Origin: Prosapia bicincta
Taxonomy: Eukaryota > Arthropoda > Insecta > Hemiptera > Cercopidae
Length of the DNA: 64,000 nt
Assembly (NCBI GenBank): GCA_036971475.1
Contig: JBAIZL010000002.1
Span: forward strand, 332,953,320 to 333,017,319
Reading direction: 5' to 3'
Part shown: one piece after another, positions 59,301 to 64,000 of the stretch
Layout: each line of letters starts with the position of its first letter
How positions within the stretch are numbered: the first letter of the stretch is position 1
Position numbers and translations under genes: made by a program
Notes under the pieces: model-generated
Told to the model about the DNA's origin: nothing
The model's database searches: none
What the model saw: only the letters and a program-made list of their open reading frames with translations

Positions 59301-59656
59301 TTAAATTAGTTCATTTAAAAGCCTAGTTTTATTGCAAGTTTAAAAATTACTGAAGTAATTTAATGTAATACATTTAAAAATATATTGTTCAGTACTTATG
59401 ACAAAAACCTATTCTCACTTGTAAACTTCTAGCCTCTTTAAAACCACATAAAAAAAATTTAGATCAGTTTTTAGATAACTAAAAAAATTTAGTACATAAA
59501 AATACTAGAGGAAAAATTACTTTTTTTTAATGGTATTACATATTAATTATAAGGCCCATAAAACATAAATTAGAATTTTACATACTTTCGCTCCTTTCTT
59601 GATTTTCGAAGCAGTTTTCTAACTTGTTGTATTCTATTGACAAGCCTCTCATTATC
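53280..59656 (-). CDS. TFPT/INO80F-like protein with C-terminal HMG box (5' end not found)
   Basis: Exons on the - strand: 59656-59586, 59212-59086, 56545-56270 and 53369-53280, all GT-AG with consistent phases. The first two give DNERLVNRIQQVRKLLRKSR, KERKFLMDRLDRYGDSWR, which aligns with the TFPT/Amida coiled coil (NER..NR..Q..., RRFLM..LD.YGD.YR). The third and fourth give a lysine/proline-rich linker and an HMG box (PNAPKRPANPFFQYCQEQR ... KHLASKWNALTTDDKK | AYYNMYKKSKEKYAVDMELY). TFPT is subunit F of the INO80 remodeller, and yeast Nhp10 is its HMG subunit, so a nuclear INO80 role is likely (inference). The start codon and the first exon(s) lie upstream of 59656 or outside the window. 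Confidence 0.85.
53372..55271 (-). other. Intron of the TFPT-like gene
   Basis: AT-rich. No element recognised except the mariner relic that begins at 55272. Confidence 0.5.
55272..56129 (-). mobile_element. Decayed mariner-like element
   Basis: The inverted ends match over about 20 bp (GGTTGTTTGGAAAGTATAGA on the left; GGTTATTTGGAAAGTATAGA inward from the right). The - strand at 55783-55592 still reads VLVFWDLKGASLINNMPRGN, then TINEPAYC and LTSGIMLIHNNECPNA, the mariner block where HDNARPH would be expected. An aspartate is replaced by asparagine. Old and inactive; inside the intron between exons c and d. Confidence 0.75.
56270..56545 (-). CDS. TFPT-like exon c (linker and HMG box, first part)
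   Basis: Acceptor TTTATTTAG|ATG, donor AAGAAG|GTAGTG. The ATG at the exon start is an internal methionine. Reading through the donor would add only VVQ and a stop, cutting the HMG box short, so the splice to 53369 is preferred. It encodes KRKAPKAPVDPNAPKRPANP and helices 1-2 of the HMG box. Confidence 0.87.
57085..57920 (-). mobile_element. Penelope-like element relic with nested inverted repeats and hammerhead
   Basis: Outer inverted copies (57085-57145 with 57850-57920) share AAACCTCTCA and AATAACTTTCTTCTTTTATT. Inner inverted copies (57428-57600 with 57610-57845) encode, on either strand, the C-terminus of a Penelope protein (AEHILNTKHSLEINNLKLVK, then SFESLFI). A hammerhead lies in the left outer repeat. 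No RT remains. It lies in the intron between exons b and c. Confidence 0.7.
57134..57176 (-). ncRNA. Hammerhead ribozyme motif, complete core
   Basis: On the - strand: stem I ACCT/AGGT, CTGAGGA (+ 57166-57172; N7 = G is allowed), one extra T, perfect stem II GATTGC/GCAATC with a 3-nt loop, GAAA (+ 57146-57149), stem III ATG/CAT with loop TA, H17 = A. It follows a Penelope protein C-terminus, which supports a PLE origin. Confidence 0.65.
57921..59085 (-). other. Intron of the TFPT-like gene, AT-rich
   Basis: Nothing recognised apart from a small hairpin at 58413-58452 (TTACACTTTTGTTGAACAAAGTGTAA-like). Confidence 0.45.
59086..59212 (-). CDS. TFPT-like exon b (FLMDRLDRYGD motif)
   Basis: 127 nt, acceptor CTTAG|A, donor AAG|GTCAGT. 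It completes the lysine, then FLMDRLDRYGDSWRTAPLPV and VELDEPIDVPQTITAQSIL. The FLM..LD.YGD motif is the best TFPT identifier. Confidence 0.87.
59586..59656 (-). CDS. TFPT-like exon a (coiled coil)
   Basis: 71 nt, acceptor TTTTATAG|GAT, donor CGAAA|GTATGT. It encodes DNERLVNRIQQVRKLLRKSR then KER and a split lysine codon (AA|A). Basic coiled coil. Confidence 0.85.
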
Positions 59657-60018
59657 CTATAAAACACAAAATATTAACACATTTTGGCACTCTACTGTAA
59701 AAGATTTTTAATTAAATCTGCTTATCCTAACTTTTTCTAAAAAAGTATGCTCAAATAACATTAACATTTAACTCATAACTGGGACAAACATAGTTGATTA
59801 GAAGTAAGAAACGTAATAATAATTCAAATGTACATTATAATTTCAAACGTAATTTTTAAAACAAAACTGGAGTTGACTCCCGAACACCTGCAAGGGGACT
59901 ACCAGCATTGCAAATTATCTTCAGGCATAAAATTATGTACTATATTTAAATTTTATACAGAGCACAGTAGCTTAACTATGATAAATAAACTACTACATAC
60001 TGTTTGCAGTATGTTTGT

Positions 60019-60066
60019 AACCTTCTGATGATGCTAACTGTGTTGGCGAAATGTACATCGAGGGTG
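60019..60066 (+). ncRNA. Hammerhead ribozyme motif, complete core
   Basis: CTGATGA at 60025-60031, one extra T, stem II GCTAAC/GTTGGC (60033-60038 with 60042-60047) with loop TGT, GAAA at 60048-60051, stem III ATG/CAT with loop TA, H17 = C at 60059, and stem I CCTT/GAGG (60021-60024 with 60060-60063; one wobble). All core residues are present. It is a solitary copy with no recognisable protein nearby. Confidence 0.65.
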
Positions 60067-60069
60067 TTT

Positions 60070-62560
60070 AAATATTTGTAGCAAGGGTTATTGTTATTTA
60101 TTTACTATATTTAACATCAAAACTGAAGCTACCATTATGTTCTGGTGTCTGTGAGCAAATGAAATGTGATGTGGTCATCAAGTCTGTGTATCGAATTCAA
60201 GAGATTAAACTTGGTGAGAAGCTGAATGGTGATCAGTAAGCAGCTGACAATTTTCAATACGATTTTGCAGATTGTTTTTTGTCCGAAGAACTTTATTACA
60301 ATACATAAATCTATACTGTTTTGGAAACGTTTCTCGACTTGTAAACTGGCACATGAAAGTACACATCAAGTACACAGAGGGAACAAAATCAGTGGGGACA
60401 GAATATCAATTATGTCAGGAATACACAGCTAATAGTCATAAACCTTATTATAGTGGTTGGTTTTTTTTTTGTTTTATGTATAATAAAATCGAATTAATAA
60501 TCTAATATAATATTTATTTTATCTGCAAAACAAAGTTAGTCTCTTTGTAAGTGATTTCCTGTATCTGTGGTACCCCTGTTTGCCCATTCTCCAGATAATT
60601 GAAAGTTTACAATACTTGTTGAAAAGTTTTTAATTTTAAGAAAAATAGTAACATTTTTGTTCTGGGAATTATGCAAAAATAAGAAAATATATATTTTCAA
60701 AAGAAAAAATTATATATGGTTAAGTGTCTAAGACAAATGTCAAGTTATCAAGTATATTTTAAACCCTCTTTAAACACTTAGTCATTTAAAGTAAAACTTT
60801 AAAGATGTTTGCAAATTTTATTTTCTAAATTATATTTCCGTACGATAATTATCAATTTTTTAGTATCCTACCAATTCATAATATTTAAGTGTTATAACAT
60901 GTTAAATTAAGTTAACAATAGTATATTAAGATATTACTGTTTGCATACTAGTCATAAATGTGTTAATTAGGTTTTTTATATAGAATTCGGGCTACAAGGA
61001 AGAGTATTAAATTATAATTGTGTTTAAGGTATTTCATCTATGAAATATGTTTCTATTAAAAATTGATAGTTAATGATTGTGTAATATTTAAATGTTAATA
61101 ATGATTCAAATCATTTTAAGGTTAAATGTTATATGAATTTCAAGTAATTGTACCAATTCTACAATTAAATTGTATACCATAAAACATTTTACTTGATGAT
61201 ATGGCCAGACCTAAGAAATAGGGAGAAAAAAATTAACTCATGGAAACAAACAATTCTGAAAAACATAATTTATCACCTAAACACATATATAATGTATACA
61301 TTCATGGAAGTGTTTGTGAAGCATTGTGTGACTTAATATCGGTATGAAACACATGACTTTTCCATGTGTTTTAGTGTTGGGTTATGTTTTTTCAAAATCG
61401 TAAATTTTTTAGGTATTTTTGTGGAATAATTTTTTTCCCTGTTTCATACCTGTCTGCAACACCAGGTAAAATTTAAGTATAGACCTCTGCATGATTACCA
61501 AATTTAATTTATAATTATTTATCGAATAAATCGGTAAGTAGTGTTTTTTTGCCAAGTTAATAAAAAAAGTATAAAATATGATTTAATGTACTAAATTATA
61601 TAGTGTCCAGGGGGAAACCAACCCAGAAACATTTTAATAATAATTGCAAGTGGCAAAAGAATTTTATCTGGATTTCAGTTTCTGAATTGTAATCTTACTA
61701 TAATTTATGGGTGCTAACTAAGGGATACAATTTTGTAGAATTTATGTACAATGAACTCACAAATTGCATAAAAAAGATTCCAGACCTAAAACTACAATCA
61801 TTTTCAAGATAAATGATGAAATATGGAAATCATTGTCTCAAAACAAATATACCTGGTTGAGGTGGAGAGTTATTAGGAAGATCAAATACAAGTCATCAGG
61901 AAAAAATAATAAAACTTGGTGCTGAGACCCTAAAAGTTTTGAAAAAAAAAATAACTTTGCTTTTTACCAGAAACAAAACGTTTCTAAATCGAGGATTTTT
62001 TTATAACGTTATACTGTACTAAAATATAGCCGGCATGGTTAGGATGAATTTGGTTGAAAAAAGATTAGCAGTGATAAAGTGTGATATCATAAACTAACAA
62101 GTACGGTGGTGTCCATTTTGGTAAACGATTTTCCATTGCCACACTGGACAACGCGGCAGTGCCTTAAGTAATACTAGACCAAATACTATTCAACATAAAT
62201 TTTTCCTTTTCACATAGTTACTCATATAGCCATCCTAAACAAGAGACAATTGATTTTCAAAGTTAAAAACCATAAATATTAATAAAAATTTGAAATATAA
62301 CCTGAATGTATCAATACATAAAAAACAGCAGAAAGTAAATGTTTCCTTTATTTTACTTCAATATTACATGCATTACAATATACCTATAACTGATATATTA
62401 TTAAAAAAAATAACCTTACTAAGCGTAATACTGAAATTGAGAAATAGTTTAATATGCATAAAATTATATACATTTTTCAACAATAGTAGAATAACTTCAG
62501 AATGACATTTATTTATGATAAGAAGGTTTACATGTCAGTTTTTTTATAATTAAGTTTCAA
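60070..62560. other. No recognised gene; presumed 5' side of TFPT-like gene
   Basis: The stretch 60121-60440 has near-protein-like composition (for example a 77-codon frame with RLVNWHMKVHIKYTEGTKSV), but no family was recognised. The missing first exon(s) of the TFPT-like gene could be here, but no convincing coding segment with a donor was found. Confidence 0.4.
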
Positions 62561-62562
62561 TT

Positions 62563-63545
62563 TTTATGGTAAAAATATATTCTTAATGACGGTTTGAATT
62601 TTTTTGTTTTGTTTTTAAATTACTCATTTTAATGTGCAGAACAGGAATATCAACTTATTTTCCACAGAAAATACGGAAAGTTACTTTTTTCACATTTTAA
62701 ATGTTAGGTTGTAGAGACATGTAGGCCTAAACATGAACCGGGCGCGCAGTAGCTTAATCGCACTGCACTAGGTCTAGATTTGTAATTTTATACATTACTA
62801 TATACCTATATTAATATATACCTACAAAGTATCCAGTCAGGATAGATTTGGTTATAATTTTATTCAATATTGCTATCTACCTATATTAAAATATACCTAC
62901 GAAGTATCCAGTCAGGATAGATTTGGTAATAATTTTATTCAACATTACTATCTATCTGTACTAAAGTATACCTACAAAGTATTCAGTCAGGATAGATTTG
63001 GTTGTAATTTTGGTAAATATTTAGACTTATGCAGAAAATTACAACCAAATCTATCCTGACTAGAAACAGTATAGGTATATTATAATATAGGTAAATAGTA
63101 ATGTTGTATAAAATTATAACCAAAAGTGAAATATTTAGATTTTAAGTTTAGCATTAAAATAAACTGACTTTGACGTTGTACAGTGCGCTATAGCTAAGGT
63201 TCACGCTATACATGCTATTATAGACTAACATTAAAAATGTGCATAAAAATTAACTTTTTGTATTTTCCGGGGAAAAAAGTTAATATTAGTGTTCTACACA
63301 TTGAAATAAGTAATTAAAAAAAACATAAATAATTTTTTAAAAAAATATTAATTTCTTTTAACAATATCAATAAGACTTGTTTACGCTATACATGCCATTA
63401 CAACCTAACATTTAAAATGTGAAGAAAGTAACTTTCCGTATTTTCCGCAGAAAGAAAAGTTGATATTCGTGTTCTACACATTAAACCAAGTAATTTAAAA
63501 ACAAAAAAAGTTTTTAACCGTCATTAAGACTATATTTTAACATTT
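62563..63545. mobile_element. Foldback element containing a 75-bp minisatellite
   Basis: Inverted ends: 62563-62740 mirrors 63370-63545 (shared ATTCTTAATGACGGTT, GAAAATACGGAAAGTTACTT, ACATTTTAAATGTTAGGTTG). A third diverged copy is at about 63185-63330. The centre is a tandem repeat. No coding capacity. A tRNA-like GCGCGCAGTAGCTTAATCGC stretch sits at 62739-62765. Confidence 0.65.
62782..63035. repeat. Minisatellite, 75-bp period, three copies
   Basis: Units start at 62821, 62896 and 62971 (CCTACAAAGTATCCAGTCAG in the first), with a partial unit upstream. An inverted copy of the CAGTCAGGATAGATTTGGTT block follows at about 63038-63062. Units differ at a few positions. Confidence 0.85.
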
Positions 63546-64000
63546 TTATTTTATATACTCTTTAAGTATACTATATTAAGTATGCTTGTACCTATACTTA
63601 TTGCATGTATATAGAAATATAGTGTAACATGGTATAGTTATTAGTAAAGAAATATTTCATAAAGCATTATATATTTAAACTTATATTCCAACAGATGATT
63701 TATTCAAATTTTGGTCAGTATTTGTGATTTACTACTTCAAATATTATTTTTTATAATCAAACTTATTCTAATGAGACACTTTGGAGGTATGATGTAAAAT
63801 AGCTATTTTATCTTATAATAAAACAATGATGTTTTACAAAACATATTTACCTCATGCAGCTTTGAGTGTATTAGTAAATTTAAGTTGTTTTAATGTTTTC
63901 CGATTTAAGTACTATTCATTGTTTACAACAAATAGTAATATATGTGAAATTCGTAAAATATCGAAAGAGACTCGCTCTTTTTCGTGTAGTACAGGTTTTT
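63546..64000. other. No recognised gene
   Basis: AT-rich. Nothing supported. Confidence 0.4.

Noticed and set aside
60226..60505. Overlapping open frames of 68 and 77 codons
   Set aside because: Composition is slightly protein-like, but no family, start context or splice support could be found.
62782..63035. CRISPR array
   Set aside because: Contiguous 75-bp tandem units without unique spacers, in a eukaryotic context.
59657..64000. First exon of the TFPT-like gene
   Set aside because: Several donor-like sites were inspected (for example near 61849 and 63851), but none follows a stretch resembling the TFPT N-terminal basic region.

Overview
The window looks like euchromatic DNA from an arthropod, most probably an insect. 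Two intron-bearing genes of animal type sit in AT-rich sequence crowded with metazoan transposons: LINEs, Penelope-like elements, Tc1/mariner, pogo/Tigger and foldback elements. It also holds very long (TA)n tracts, and no prokaryotic gene organisation is visible. The order or species cannot be read from the sequence alone.

Host genes. (1) A complete six-exon glyoxalase II gene (hydroxyacylglutathione hydrolase, HAGH) runs on the + strand from 26900 to 50605. Every splice junction is in phase, and the whole metal-binding motif set is present. Two in-frame ATGs in exon 1 would give a 289-residue and a 258-residue protein, the arrangement used in mammals for mitochondrial versus cytosolic forms. 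(2) On the - strand, the last four recognised exons (59656 down to 53280) encode a TFPT/INO80F-like coiled coil followed by an HMG box, probably an INO80 chromatin-remodelling subunit. Its 5' end was not found and may lie beyond 64000. The two genes converge, with a dead mariner between them. A short candidate non-coding exon at 18629-18729 may belong to a further transcript.

Mobile DNA, left to right. A decayed I-like LINE (690-5355); a palindrome between TA tracts (5.7 kb); a GC-rich dispersed repeat in two copies (6.5 and 11.6 kb); Penelope (PLE) ends (7.4 and 10.2 kb); a palindromic MITE (16.6 kb); a structurally intact Tigger/pogo transposon with an open 503-codon transposase (18744-21315); and the 5' end of another LINE (21.5-23.4 kb). 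Inside HAGH introns lie a Jockey-like LINE remnant, Tigger-like ends and MITEs, a Tc1 element, a broken Tigger, two Penelope-like elements (37.7-39.6 and 41.3-43.9 kb) and several long TA tracts. Further right are an internally deleted Tigger (47.2 kb), two dead mariners (52.0 and 55.3 kb), more PLE debris (57.1 and 60.0 kb) and a foldback element with a 75-bp tandem repeat (62.6-63.5 kb).

Most striking signal. At least seven loci carry hammerhead-ribozyme architecture: a CUGANGA-like core, one extra nucleotide, stem II, GAAA, a very short stem III, an unpaired H17 and a short stem I. Three (10.3, 57.15 and 60.0 kb) have all core residues. Others have a U3/A8 replacement of the core C3-G8 pair. 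Most are arranged as inverted pairs, and several abut (TA)n tracts. I read them as the self-cleaving ends of several Penelope-like families.
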